Positions 41,278 to 51,785 are shown, counted from the first letter of the stretch. The stretch: 64,000 bases of DNA from Pleurotus ostreatus/Saccharomyces cerevisiae fusant (GCA_024196135.1 JAMQCK010000055.1:1-64000); one strand, 5' to 3'. The notes: generated from the sequence alone by a model not told the origin. Numbers and translations are program-made.

Positions 41278-41594
41278 GATCCTGTCGATGATGGTGGCAG
41301 GAGGAGAGGTTCGAACTCAGTTGAACGCCGGCCCGGGCCGCGTGAACGGACAACAGTTACAAACAAAGACGCGCCTTGAGTGCTCTTTACCTTCGACCAT
41401 CATCCCACTTGAAACCAACTCTCGCTCGGAAGGTTGTCAGAAGATCTTGATAGGATAAAGGATAAGAAAGGTGCTCAGCATATCAGACTCCGGTCGACGC
41501 AGACCGGATACTCATACCAGATGTTGTCACTCAGATATTGTCGATCAATTCAGTCCAGCTTAGCATATCCACGGGCTCCCCTCCATTATCCACG
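41278..41594. promoter_or_regulatory. Shared divergent promoter of paralogs 3 and 4
   Basis: Only 317 bp separate the two ATGs of divergently transcribed F-box-like genes, so both promoters must lie here. No TATA box is obvious. Confidence 0.45.
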
Positions 41595-42770
41595 ATGACT
41601 ATGAACTCCTCATCAGAGTCTCTCTCTCAATGCCCTTTGACCCCTCCACCAATATCCATTCCCTTGCTCCCCCAAGAACTCAAAGACGCCATCCTCCACC
41701 ACCTCGCTTCCTCCCCCACCACCCTCGCTGCCTGCGCCCTCGCGCACCGCACCCTCACCCCCACCGCCCAATCTCTCCTCTTCCGCACCCTTTACATAAC
41801 GCAATCCTCTCACGCCCCCGCCCTCCGCCGCCTCCTCCACAGCGCCCCCCACCTCGCCGCGCACCCTCGCCGCCTCATCATCTCCGACATGCACGTCCTC
41901 GACGATGCACAAAACAAACACTGGATCACGACCGCCGCGCCTGACCTCGCCACCGTGCTCGCGACACTGCCGAATCTGGAAACGCTCGCCCTACGCTGCG
42001 CGATGACCTCTTTCCCCTACCTAGGCGATCTGCGGTATGCGTTGAGGCGGGTGGTGCTGAAGCTTCGTGTGCTGGAGCTCGCGGGGATTCGATTGATGCC
42101 GCCGGATCTGATCGCTGGCGGGCAGCTAGCTTCGCTCAGACTCGTCGATATGAGCTTTGCGGGGCAGGCGGGGAGTCCGCGCGCCGCCGCTGCGTGCGCT
42201 CCCGAGGCGCTTGAGCTTGTCATCGTCTCCCCCAGGGCGCTCTCTGCCCTGCGTCTTGATCTTCGATGCCTCACCCGCCTACGCCTCGACCTTGCCGGCC
42301 CCGAAACTGCCGCGCTCGTCCCGCTCTGCGCGTCCACGCTCCGCATGCTCGAGGTCGACTCCCACGTCTCGCCGCCCCACGCGCTGCCTGCGCTGCACAC
42401 ACTCGCGCTGCGCGCCTTCGGGCACGATGGTGAATCCGTGCGTCCCTGGCTGCGCGCCGCGCCTACTCTTCGACGTCTCGTCCTGTGGTCAGGCGGTGAC
42501 GAGAGCAGCTGCGAGACCCGCATTGTCGGTGGAGGTATAGAGGTGTGGGGCAGGATATTGCTTAGTGGATACGTGCTGAGGCAAGGACGCACACTTGAGC
42601 GCGTCGAACTGGTTTGGCATGCGAACGATGCGACCATGCGAGGCCCAACGCTGCCCAGAGACGCGCGAGTTGGTGTACTGGAGGGAGGGGCGGAGGTGGT
42701 GAGGGTGTGGATCCGGCAACGTGAGTTTCTTCCCCGTCTTCTAGCGAGACATACCCTCCAAGGTGGTTAA
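41595..42770 (+). CDS. F-box-like/LRR family protein, paralog 4
   Basis: 391 residues if unspliced. Contains LPQELKDAILHHL, ACALAHRTLTPTAQSLLFRT, APHLAAHPRRLIISDM, LPNLETLALRCAM, STLRMLEVDSHVSPP and APTLRRLVLWSGG. Near the C-terminus GGAEVVRVWIRQ replaces the usual VEVVIVQI block. A GTGAGT follows directly; splicing to the acceptor TATAG near 42800 would change the last 16 residues. The gene is unusually GC- and C-rich on its coding strand in its first 300 bp. The frame opens upstream at 41538 only with TTG, hence the ATG at 41595. Confidence 0.72.
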   Translation: MTMNSSSESLSQCPLTPPPISIPLLPQELKDAILHHLASSPTTLAACALAHRTLTPTAQSLLFRTLYITQSSHAPALRRLLHSAPHLAAHPRRLIISDMHVLDDAQNKHWITTAAPDLATVLATLPNLETLALRCAMTSFPYLGDLRYALRRVVLKLRVLELAGIRLMPPDLIAGGQLASLRLVDMSFAGQAGSPRAAAACAPEALELVIVSPRALSALRLDLRCLTRLRLDLAGPETAALVPLCASTLRMLEVDSHVSPPHALPALHTLALRAFGHDGESVRPWLRAAPTLRRLVLWSGGDESSCETRIVGGGIEVWGRILLSGYVLRQGRTLERVELVWHANDATMRGPTLPRDARVGVLEGGAEVVRVWIRQREFLPRLLARHTLQGG

Positions 42771-43081
42771 CTTCAGAACGTATTGGCTAACCGCCTATAG
42801 CCGATAGATCCACCGGAGAACTTCGCGTATCTATGCTGGACTCTGACATATGTACTTGACGGACAGAGGGATCAGAGTTAAGCAGGCGCTTTGTAGGGAA
42901 CTGGCTTCAGACATGGCAGAGGCGTCAGTGGAAACATCTAGGAGTCGCTGAAAAATACCGGGTGAGACCATCGAGATAGCCTGACATTCTGCAATCAGCG
43001 CGAACCGCGCTCTTGGCTCTGGTGCGGGGAACGCTGGTGATGCGCCAACTGATGTATGCATGCGGCTGGGCTCCTATCCAA
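42771..43081. other. Intergenic region before tRNA-Arg
   Basis: About 310 bp between paralog 4 and the tRNA. Nothing recognised. Confidence 0.5.
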
Positions 43082-43163
43082 GGCTACTTGGCGCAATGGT
43101 AGCGCGTTTGGCTTCGATTGCCTCCGTACCAAAAGGTTGCAGGTTCGAGTCCTGCAGTGGTCA
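43082..43163 (+). tRNA. tRNA-Arg (anticodon TCG) with 10-nt intron
   Basis: The cloverleaf folds fully. Acceptor GGCTACT pairs with AGTGGTC, D arm GCGC-AATGGTA-GCGC, anticodon stem TTTGG/CCAAA, T arm GCAGG-TTCGAGT-CCTGC, discriminator A. The anticodon loop is expanded to 17 nt: CT-TCG-A, then a 10-nt intron (43118-43127) after position 37, then A38. It decodes CGA. Removing the intron gives a 72-nt body. Confidence 0.88.
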
Positions 43164-43170
43164 GCCTTAG

Positions 43171-43175
43171 TTTTT
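43171..43175 (+). terminator. Pol III terminator T5
   Basis: A run of five T begins eight bases after the tRNA-Arg end. Confidence 0.7.
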
Positions 43176-44361
43176 GCGGGTCGAGAGAGGGATACTGGTG
43201 GGGGAAAGCGGTGGTGGCACGCCCATCGGCCCGAGCGGAGGTGGTGAAGGGGAAGATGCAGTTCCATGAACAGGTGTAGCAGGTGCTAAACAAGAGGCGC
43301 CCAACGCGCTTGGTGGTTCTTAGCCTAGTCCTTAGCCTGTTCATGTACAGCACAAGGATGCACAAGACTTCTTGGACAGTCATGGCGCCGCTCTTAGCCT
43401 GTGACTGCCCTGCTCTTAGCCTTGCATGCCGATTCTCCCCAGCTCTCAACGAGCTCTCAGCCGTCCGCGGCGCTCGCGGCAGGTCGTGGCGCCTACAGCC
43501 CCAACGCTTGGCTTCGATACGCCGAGATGGCCAACGAGCGCCTTATTCGGAAACAAGGAATCAATGGCGGCCTCGTTACGGACTCGACGGAGGAAGCTCA
43601 GGATCAACTGGGTAGAACTCCGATAACAATCCTCCGTGTGCTGTTCCCCACCTCTGGTCCGTCTTCGGTGCGGAGAATTCGACTAATTTTGAGACGAGGG
43701 AAGCGAGGTGGATGAACGAATGGAGTCCTCGGCGACGAGACTGAGCAGCAGACTGGCGACGAGGAAGCTATACTGGAGCAACGAGTAAGCGACTGAGCGA
43801 CTGGAGCAAGCGACCGGAAGATTGCGAGCGACTGTGAATTGACGAGCTGTTGGCGAGCGAAGCGACGAAGCTCCTCAGCGCTCCATGACCAGCTTTTGAC
43901 GAGTGTCGGACGCCAGCGTGGGTGATGCTGCGCAGTGATACGTCCGCCGCCCGCTCCGTTCGCTGCGGCTTGTGCGGGGAGTCGAAGGGAGGGGGACGTT
44001 GGTAGAGGTGGCTGAGGGTGTTGGCGGCCTAGGAGGAGTGCATGAGGGAGGGTCCGCCGGACAATAAACATGGGCGCTTGTGGGCGGTGCGGAGTCTAGG
44101 CACGAGGCCGGTTGCCCCAGATGTGGATGGATCAAAATGATCAGGGTCCTGGCACACGGCTGACGGCGGCGCCACTTGGGCACAAGGTTCTGCGACCGCT
44201 CACCGTCTCTTTCAACCACCACCAAGCAAGGAAGAAACGTCGCCCGCTCGCTCATCGTCAGCCGCGCGCTTCTCTCCCCCTTTACTTAATCCTCGCTTCT
44301 TGCGCCCCTCTCCGCCTTCCTCCACACTCTTTCGACTCTCTTGGATACCATCCCCACCATC
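43176..44361. other. 1.2-kb intergenic region
   Basis: Includes an irregular GAGCGACT-like repetitive stretch at about 43720-43870 and the promoter of hydrolase 1. No gene recognised. Confidence 0.5.
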
Positions 44362-47300
44362 ATGGCTAGGGCAGCAACGACCAGCTCGCGCGCCGCCGCG
44401 AGCTGCCTCCTCCTCGCCGCCTTCGCGCGCGCCATCGACCCCATGTGGCTCCAGTCGAGCTACCAGGGCGGCGAGAACGCACCGGGCTGGCAGGACGGCG
44501 ACGCGCCCGGGCAGACCATCTTCAAGACGGACGGCGGCGTGGACGCCTCGGGCAACTACCAGCTCCCGACGTGCCCGACGATCCTGATCGGCAGCGCGCA
44601 GGTGAACGGGAACCCGGACGACGGGTGGCAGCAGATGCCGAACGTGACGGGCATGAGCTTCGACCGCTTCCCGCTGGACGGCTACGGGGACGCCGCGCTC
44701 CCGTACTACATCGAGCGCGGGAAGAACACGACGAGCATCAAGCGCGCGATCGTCGTGCAGCCGGGCAAGTCTCGGGACGCCTGGTGCGTTGTGCGGGTGC
44801 TTTGTGCGCCAGGAACGAGGGACGCTGATCGGGGCCTTTTTATGCATGTAGGAAGTACGGGAACCTGGCGCGCAACTCGCTCATCTGCGCGGCCGCGAAC
44901 GACTCGGCGCCGGTGAACATGGACGAGGTGCTCATCACCGCGCCGATGTGGTTCAGCCGGAAGGACAAGAGCGCGGGCGCCGTGGGCGACAATGACATCT
45001 ACTTCAAGGGGAACCGCTGGTACGAGGGCGCGCTCTCCGTCGGGCCCGGGGACACCAACATCTCCAGCGTCACTGCGTGCGTGCTCAATGTCCCCGCCAC
45101 ACTTCACCTCTGCTGACAGTCTTCCCCCCTCCCAATCTTCTCGCAACATATAGCATGGACCAGTTCATCAACAGCTTCTTCAACACCGAAGTCTACCCCA
45201 ACATGGAGCAAGTCGTCATCATCGGCCACAGTCTCGGCGCGCAGTTCGCGCAGCGCTACGCCATCATGCGCCCCCAGCAGGACAACGACGACCGCGTGCG
45301 GTACTGGGTTGGCAACCCCGGCTCCTTGTGCGTGCATCTTCCTCTTTTGTTTCGTTCGCTTTTCTTTCTGTGTTTCTCCGTTCTTTCGTGTTTCACAATA
45401 TCCTGCGTTGCATTCCTGCGGGTTCGGGTCTTCTTCAATTCGCGGGTCCACCTCAGTCCAGTCCCGCTTCATCTGCCTCCGGAGGACCTTAATCCAGCCC
45501 CGTTTTGCGCACAATACACTCCATTCAGTCGTCGATCACCCCATTATGTCCTTCAATTCTCAGGAATTCCGCCATTTTCTATGCCATCTTTTCTTCATTG
45601 TGCGATGCATTCATTGACTTCCCAACGCATACACCTGCATACATTCGCCTTCCGACGCATATACCCCCCTTCCAACGCATATACCCCCCTTCCAACGCAT
45701 ATACCCACCTCCCAGCGCATTCACCACCCTCCCCACGCACACGCTAACCTATCCCCAGCGCCTGGCTCACCTCCGACCGCCCGGCGACGATCGAGGACTC
45801 GTGCAAGAACACATACAACTCCTGGCCGTACGGTGGCGAGAAGCCCGACGGCTCCGGCATCCTCCCGAGCGCCTTTCGGAAGGAGTTCGAGAGCGACTGG
45901 AATAGTGTGGTTAGCAAGTATGTGAGTAGACGCGACCTTGAGATCCTCGTTGTTGGGGACCGCCGCGGTCCTATTTCTTCGCGGTTCTGTTTCTTCGCGG
46001 TCCTCTTTCTCTGCGGTCCTCTTCCTTCGCGGTCCTTTTCATATTTCCCACCACGTCCCCCTCATACCTTCCTTACTCTACGCATATACCCCATCAAATG
46101 ATCAGCGACCTCATACTATGATCAACGACGTCATACTAACTACCTGTCCAGCGCTCCCGCACCATCCGCCACGCGCAGGGCCTCGCCGACGACGGCGCGG
46201 GCGACACGCACTGCGAGGCGCAGGCGCAGGGCTCGAGCCATCTCCAGCGCGGGCAGAACTTTGAGGCGATGCTCAAGTGCATGGACGGCGGGAACCCGGG
46301 GAATATTGTGTTTGGTGAGTGGGGTTTGGGACCAGGATTTTCTCTCCTTTTTTCTTCCTTCTTCGCGTCACTTTTCTGTCCGAACGTGTGCGAGTATGTG
46401 GATGGGGAGGGAGACGGGGGGTGGATGGAGGAGGCGAGAGCGGACAGTCGCGCGAGGTACTTCTGAGTACCTCGCGCCAGGGCATTCTCCGCGAGTCGCG
46501 TGCGTCCGGGTGCGCAACCGATGGGTCGATTCCGCTGGTCATGCTTGCGGGACCTCTGAAGCTTGTCATCCCGAGGGTGTACACCTTCAGCCACTGCTTC
46601 CCGAGGATGAGCGCCTCTAGGTTACTCATCCCGAAGGTGTGAGCCTCCAGCCTACTCATCCCGAGGGTGTGAGCCTCCCAATGCTCATTCCGAGGGTGCG
46701 CTTCCGAGCCGCTCGTGTGCATGCGCGGGCAGTTGTGGGTGCTCGTCATCCCTCGGACGAGCGCCTCTCATCCGGTCATGTGCATGCTGGGATGTCGTCG
46801 AGGAGCAAGACCGACCCGAGAAGGAGCGCCTGTCTTCCGCGCATGTGCTCGCTGGAGTGTTCCCGAAGGTGGACGCCTCTCGTCCGGACGATGCGCTGGT
46901 AGCCTCCCGTGGATGCACGCCGGTCATCCGGAGGACTCATCCCGCGGCTCGGCCCTCTACCCACGGCGGCGGGTCCTACCCTCTGCGCTCGACCTCGGCA
47001 ATCGTCCGCAGGTCACGCCTTGGACCCACCGCTACACATCCGTGGACGACAGTCCGTCAATTCCCCTTCCACCGCACCCGCCGGCTCATCTTCCGCTCGA
47101 CTGCTCCGAATTGCCAGTCGGATGGTCCTCCGAGGACAGCTAGCGCTTAGCGGTTGCTCTCCGTCTACCGAGGCGCGCCCATCCTCCGTCCGTCCTTCGA
47201 GCACGTCAGCGGCTCTGCTCTCCGAGGCGCGGGATATCCACCGTGCGCCGTCAGCATCGTACTATCGTCGTTCACTCGTCTTGCACGGGTCCCACCCCAG

Positions 47301-48146
47301 CATTTCCGCGCCGCAAGACACTCCTTCGGGATGCGGACGAGGCTGGACTACCGCTTTACCGTGGATGCTTAGCCGCCTCTCCTCGCCAAGCGGGCCGCGA
47401 GGGGATGACTTGTGGGTCGTCGGATGTTAGCCTTGGAAATCAGCCCGCTTCGAAGATGGCTTGCTAGCATGTAATCCCTCGGATACGCGCCGCTATTCCA
47501 TGGGCGCGCCCTGCCGCTTGACAGACTGGGCGTCAGCTGGATCTCGCGACTCGAAAGCGGGCATCCGGCTTTCTGCCGTGGAGGAGCGTGCCAATCGTCG
47601 GCGCTTAACGAGCGCCAGCGCGGACACTTGACCGACTGTTTGCCGTGGTGTGTGCGCGCGCGGAAACCTCCCGCTGGCGCGTAGGCACGCTGTCGGCCTG
47701 ACACTGTCCGCAGGATTTGCTTCGACGAGCTTTCGCCCTCTGCACGAACTTCTGTCTCCTGTTGCTGGTTCTGTTTCTCTTGTCGTGTTTCCTCTCTTGT
47801 GATCATGTCGGTTAGGTCGACAAGATTGCTAACCCATTCCTCGCAGACTACATCCCCGACACGTCCCACCAGGACTACCCGATGGTGCGCACCTTCCCTT
47901 TCGCCTCCGCGTTCAATAATCAAACCTCCCTTCTAGATGGCCAACTGGCAATCCCAGTACCGCATCTTCATCGAGACCGACACATCGGTCGGCGATGCCA
48001 CCGTCGGCGACGACGCAACGTGCAGCACGGCCACTGCAGCGACGTCTCCAGACAGCAACAACAACGGTGCCTCTGGGCTTCGTTTACCGGGTGGCGTCGT
48101 TGCCGTGTTGGCTAGCGCGCTCTTGGGTGCGCTTCTTGTGCTGTAA
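44362..48146 (+). CDS. Secreted alpha/beta-hydrolase, probable GPI anchor, copy 1
   Basis: Predicted extracellular serine hydrolase. A signal peptide ends near FARAID; the mature N-terminus has WLQSSYQGGENAPGWQDGD. The nucleophile elbow is VVIIGHSLGAQFAQRYAIMR, preceded by VQPGKSRDAWK and TAPMWF. RHAQGLADDGAGDTHCEAQA and the late His in DTSHQDYPM complete the core, and the C-terminus (LPGGVVAVLASALLGALLVL) is a GPI-type tail. Six introns: 44784-44851, 45077-45153, 45328-45758, 45922-46151, 46315-47846 and 47885-47936. The third, fourth and fifth are 431, 230 and 1532 nt and contain tandem repeats; its paralog at 53693 has only three introns, at the first, third and fourth positions. Substrate unknown; an esterase or depolymerase role is inference. 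Confidence 0.8.
45620..45744. repeat. 20-bp tandem repeat inside intron 3 of hydrolase 1
   Basis: Units close to TTCCAACGCATATACCCCCC recur about five times; the central two are nearly identical and the flanking ones diverged. Confidence 0.85.
45964..46036. repeat. Short tandem repeat inside intron 4 of hydrolase 1
   Basis: About five irregular units of roughly 17 bp built on TTCTTCGCGGTCCTCT. Confidence 0.8.
46562..46709. repeat. 30-bp minisatellite inside the 1.5-kb intron 5
   Basis: Four to five consecutive units of exactly 30 bp share the core CTCATCCCGAGGGTGTGAGC. Because 30 is a multiple of three, the minus strand stays open over several units and reads as decapeptide repeats (LEAHTLGMSR type); I treat that as a by-product. 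More diverged copies continue to about 46960. Confidence 0.85.
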
Positions 48147-48949
48147 GGCACTCCCCGTGCTATAGGCGCGATCGTCTCGACCGTGCTTGAAGCTTTGAAG
48201 ACGCGCTAGATGCGCGATACACGCTGTGTGTTGACGCTGCTGATTCGCTCGCTCGCTCTCGGACTAAACATTGGAAGACTTCACGCCCCAACAGACGCTG
48301 ATTACCTATCATCTTCCACCCCACCGCCATCTGCTGGTATCCTCCTACCGACTCCCCTCACCATCGCTACCTCTTCTTACCACGAAGCTTCGCACCACCC
48401 ACCCATCACCACCACCGCCACTGCTGTCGATGCTGGTCATGTTACCCCCCACGAACCTCCGGTAGTGTACGCACGTCCGTTATATATACCTAATGCGCGT
48501 TTTATCTATGTCCTAGTGCGCGTACGTCTTCTTATGTCCCGCGGACGTATCTACATGTTTTGCGCGCGTCTAGTTCGTATGTTCCGTTCGCGTCCTGCGC
48601 ATGCGTCTCATCTCGGACGCGCATCTGCCTGGGCGCAGTTCTGGGACTGCCTGTGCCCCGTGCGCGTTCGGGTGCGTCGGGGCGTCGTGTCAATGTCTGA
48701 CGGACGCGCACACACTGTGGATAGCTTCTGTTCATCCTTGCCAGCTGCAGCTACGTGTTTCTCTCTAGTTTTGTAGTTTTCGGACTGTAGACCTGGTGCA
48801 GATGATTGTTCTCGGAACTGTCAGTCGGACCGGACTTCGCTCACGAAAAGCTTTGAAGAAGATGGGTGGTTTGTTCGGCAAATCCCGGTTCATGTACATA
48901 AGTGATCGAGTCGCAGTAAGCGTCTTCCTTCTTACCACGAAGAGCAGCA
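48147..48949. other. Intergenic region
   Basis: 3' flank of hydrolase 1 and promoter of F-box-like paralog 5. C-rich on the plus strand around 48310-48460. No gene recognised. Confidence 0.5.
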
Positions 48950-49930
48950 ATGTCGAAAGCTCCCCTCGCCCTCGCGCTGCCCGCAGAGCTTCAAGACTTG
49001 ATACTTCAGCACCTTGGAGACTCATCTTCCATTTCTGCTTGCGCGCAGGTCCACCGCAACTTCACTGCGGTAGCGCAATCCATCCTGTTCTCCTCGGTTG
49101 GTTTGACTGGATTGACCAACTGCCGCACCTTTCGGCAACTCTTGTCTGGGTCTCCGCACCTTGCGACCCATGTTCGCCAGCTTCTCATCACGGAGCTGGA
49201 CCCGCGCGTCAGAGTACGGTGGATCAAGGAGGCAGCGGCCGACTTGACGCTCGTCATCTCGATGCTTCCGAACCTGGACGCGCTCGCCGTGCGCTGCGCG
49301 GTCGCGTGGTGCGAGAGCCCCGACCTAGAGGGGCTCTCTTCTGTGCTGGCGCCAAGGGACGTGGACGCTATCGTCCGCAGCTGCTCTTCAAGGCTGCGCG
49401 TCCTTGAGCTGGACTTGGATGTGCGAGGGCTTACGCGGCCGCCCTGGTATTCAGCCCACCACATCCAATTGCCTGTTTTGCGCACACTCGTCCTCAGCCG
49501 CCCGCTGTGGGACGACTGCGCCATCCGCTCCTTAGCCGGCGCGGCGCCCAGCGTCGAAGAGATGGTGTTGTGGCATTCAGCGGAGCCGCGTGGACTGCTC
49601 GCCTGTCGATTTACGAACGAGGGCATGGTATGCGACAAGCCGCTTACGCAACGCGACAAATGGGCGACGTCTCGCCTGCAGGGGAACACGCTGCTCCGCG
49701 CTGCTTCCTTCGAGGCGTGGCATGCGTTGAAGAGGATCAAATTCGTCGCTTTCGGTACCTTCGACCGCGAAGGCTGTTTGCAAGGAAACGTAACGTACGA
49801 GGAGGAGGAAATGGAGGTAGAGCACCTGGGCGTGCTTGTCTGCGCAGGTGGGCGGCGTGTCAACGTCGTGCTGGTTTGTGTGACTCATGGTGAGCGTCAC
49901 CTCGCGGTGGGAATCGTGAGGCCTCGCTGA
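48950..49930 (+). CDS. F-box-like/LRR family protein, paralog 5
   Basis: Single-exon frame of 326 residues. Shares LPAELQDLILQHL, ACAQVHRNFTAVAQSILF, SPHLATHVRQLLITEL, LPNLDALAVRCAV, CSSRLRVLELDLDVRGL, APSVEEMVLWHSAEP and GGRRVNVVLVCVTHG with the family. A GTGAGC right after this block, and an ACATGCAG about 60 nt on, allow an alternative spliced C-terminus. Lies 500 bp upstream of paralog 6 in the same direction. Role unknown. Confidence 0.72.
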   Translation: MSKAPLALALPAELQDLILQHLGDSSSISACAQVHRNFTAVAQSILFSSVGLTGLTNCRTFRQLLSGSPHLATHVRQLLITELDPRVRVRWIKEAAADLTLVISMLPNLDALAVRCAVAWCESPDLEGLSSVLAPRDVDAIVRSCSSRLRVLELDLDVRGLTRPPWYSAHHIQLPVLRTLVLSRPLWDDCAIRSLAGAAPSVEEMVLWHSAEPRGLLACRFTNEGMVCDKPLTQRDKWATSRLQGNTLLRAASFEAWHALKRIKFVAFGTFDREGCLQGNVTYEEEEMEVEHLGVLVCAGGRRVNVVLVCVTHGERHLAVGIVRPR

Positions 49931-50431
49931 CATGCAGGTTGCAGAGGTACAGGACGGGAGGATTTCGCTGACGCCGCCGCTGCTTGCGTTCACTTCACCG
50001 TTCAGATGGAAAGATTGAAGCCGTCCATGCTAAGACATTTGCTACCCGACCTTGAAAGCAGGAAGTCTGGCGTATCGCCCTCTGCCCAGAGACCAGATCC
50101 GGTAGCACCCCGTGGATTAATTGTGTTCAGCTCCAGCACACGCAACGTCGGCAAGCATCAAAATGGGAAAGCAAAGGGAGAAGGGCTGAATGTTATGAAT
50201 GCCCGGCCTTGGTCAACTGACATATGGTAGGAACACCCTCTGTATAATTTTGAGCCTGTCTAGCAACTCCTGGCGTAAGGCTGAAGGTTTAACGTTGAAC
50301 GTTGAAGGCTGAAGATTATATTTCAAACTGGCGCCGGTTTATTTGTGATTGCTTGTGCGCCATACGGCGAGCGGACCGGGCAGCGATCAAAGAACTCTGT
50401 CCTTTCTTCCTGCCGCCACTAGCAAGGCGAC
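49931..50431. other. Intergenic region between paralogs 5 and 6
   Basis: Small imperfect GTTGAAGGCTGAAG-type repeats near 50278-50315. No gene. Confidence 0.5.
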
Positions 50432-51475
50432 ATGAGCATGTCCTTCTCACCGCCCCCGCCTCTACCCCAAGAGCTTCTCGAGATTATCTTTCGATATCTT
50501 GTCACTGAGTCGCCTCGATCCCTGTCTGCGTGCGCCCAAGCCCACCGAGGTCTGACTTCCATCGCCCAATCTGTCTTATACTACACCGTACGCCTGACGA
50601 GTGGCAAGAGGCTGCTATCCTTTGTCCGCACTCTCGAAGACTTTCCTCGTCTCGTGGTCCTTGTTCGCCAGCTCCTCATCGCGCAGCCCTCGCCGTTGGC
50701 CTTTCAAAGAGGGCAGCTACAGCGGAAGAAGTCGACTCCCATCGATCTCGAGCGCCTGAACGTCGTGTTTCCCAAACTGATCGCGCTAGCCGTGCGCTGC
50801 GCGCGGCTTCATCTGACGACGTCGGCAAAGAAGAGTCATAGGGGGATGGTAGCTGCTCCTCGAGGCGTCAATGCTTTCATCGCCCGCTGCGCGCCAACGT
50901 TGCGCGTCCTTGAGCTCGACTACGACGCGGACGGTCTTACCACGTACAAGCCCTACGACCGATCGCGCAATGTCTGCCTGCCAGCCCTGCACACCCTTGT
51001 CCTCAACCACATCGAGCTCTCTACTGACCATATCTTCCGCGCGTGCGTGAGGGCGGCGCCTAATATCGATCGTCTCATTCTGTGGACTGGGTTCACCGCG
51101 CAACATGTCGGCAATCTGCATATCACCGATGAGGGTGTAGAGTATGACGGCGGTCGTTCGCGCACGCAGCTGAAGACGGCGGTAATCGAGGGCTGGCGCG
51201 CGCTGAGGAGGATCGAGCTCGTGATGTACGCCCGCCAACCACTCGGCGGTCCTCGTGAGTCAGCAGGGGCTCGAGAGGGAGTCCTGGTAGGCGTCTTGCC
51301 CTGCAGCGATGGGCGAGAGGTGGAGGTCGTCGTCGTACAAATCCCGCGCGGTAAGATGCCAACCACCTTCGCGAGGCGGATTCAGCGTACTGACGGTGGC
51401 GTCGCAGTCCCCGGCTCGCATGGCCGAACACCGATGCGACCGCCCTTATTGGCCTTCAATGTTCCTTCGAACTGA
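50432..51475 (+). CDS. F-box-like/LRR family protein, paralog 6
   Basis: 347 residues. N-terminus PLPQELLEIIFRYL, then ACAQAHRGLTSIAQSVLYYT, FPRLVVLVRQLLIAQPSPLA, FPKLIALAVRCAR, CAPTLRVLELDYDADGL, APNIDRLILWTGFTAQHV and DGREVEVVVVQIPRG. It is closest to paralog 3 on the opposite strand 9 kb away. About 35 residues after the last shared block are not seen in the others and could reflect an unspliced intron. F-box role inferred only. Confidence 0.73.
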   Translation: MSMSFSPPPPLPQELLEIIFRYLVTESPRSLSACAQAHRGLTSIAQSVLYYTVRLTSGKRLLSFVRTLEDFPRLVVLVRQLLIAQPSPLAFQRGQLQRKKSTPIDLERLNVVFPKLIALAVRCARLHLTTSAKKSHRGMVAAPRGVNAFIARCAPTLRVLELDYDADGLTTYKPYDRSRNVCLPALHTLVLNHIELSTDHIFRACVRAAPNIDRLILWTGFTAQHVGNLHITDEGVEYDGGRSRTQLKTAVIEGWRALRRIELVMYARQPLGGPRESAGAREGVLVGVLPCSDGREVEVVVVQIPRGKMPTTFARRIQRTDGGVAVPGSHGRTPMRPPLLAFNVPSN

Positions 51476-51785
51476 GGGATCGACAAATGACTATCGTCTC
51501 CCCGTCGTCGTCGGATCGGGGAGTCTCCGCCCTTCGCAAGCAGATCGTCCGATTTGGACTTTTGAATTTATAGTTTTTCTCGTTGACATCTGCACTTGCG
51601 TTTCGTTCGTTACGCTCATAAGTTGAGAAAAAAGGCCAAACCTCCCTACCGCTGTGAGCTGCCAGTTGGACACAGCTCCGCGTGTACGGCGTTGGCACCA
51701 GCACGGCCGCTGCCACGGCTGTTCTATCAATCTCGCGACTCGCCTTTATGGTGGTAAAAAAATGACTCGACCGGGTTACTATTAG
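51476..51785. other. Intergenic region before tRNA-Gln
   Basis: About 310 bp. Apart from the A-run that serves as Pol III terminator for the tRNA on the other strand, nothing recognised. Confidence 0.5.
51756..51762 (-). terminator. Pol III terminator T7
   Basis: Seven A on the plus strand, i.e. seven T on the tRNA strand, 23 nt past the tRNA-Gln end. Confidence 0.65.

Noticed and set aside
46273..46749. Antisense repeat protein in the hydrolase intron
   Set aside because: The open frame is explained by a minisatellite with a period of 30 bp; no start context or flanking coding sequence supports a gene. Kept only as a low-interest finding.
48190..48780. 188-codon plus-strand frame with Cys/Arg/Val-rich composition
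   Set aside because: It lacks any recognisable domain and coincides with C-rich intergenic sequence after hydrolase 1.
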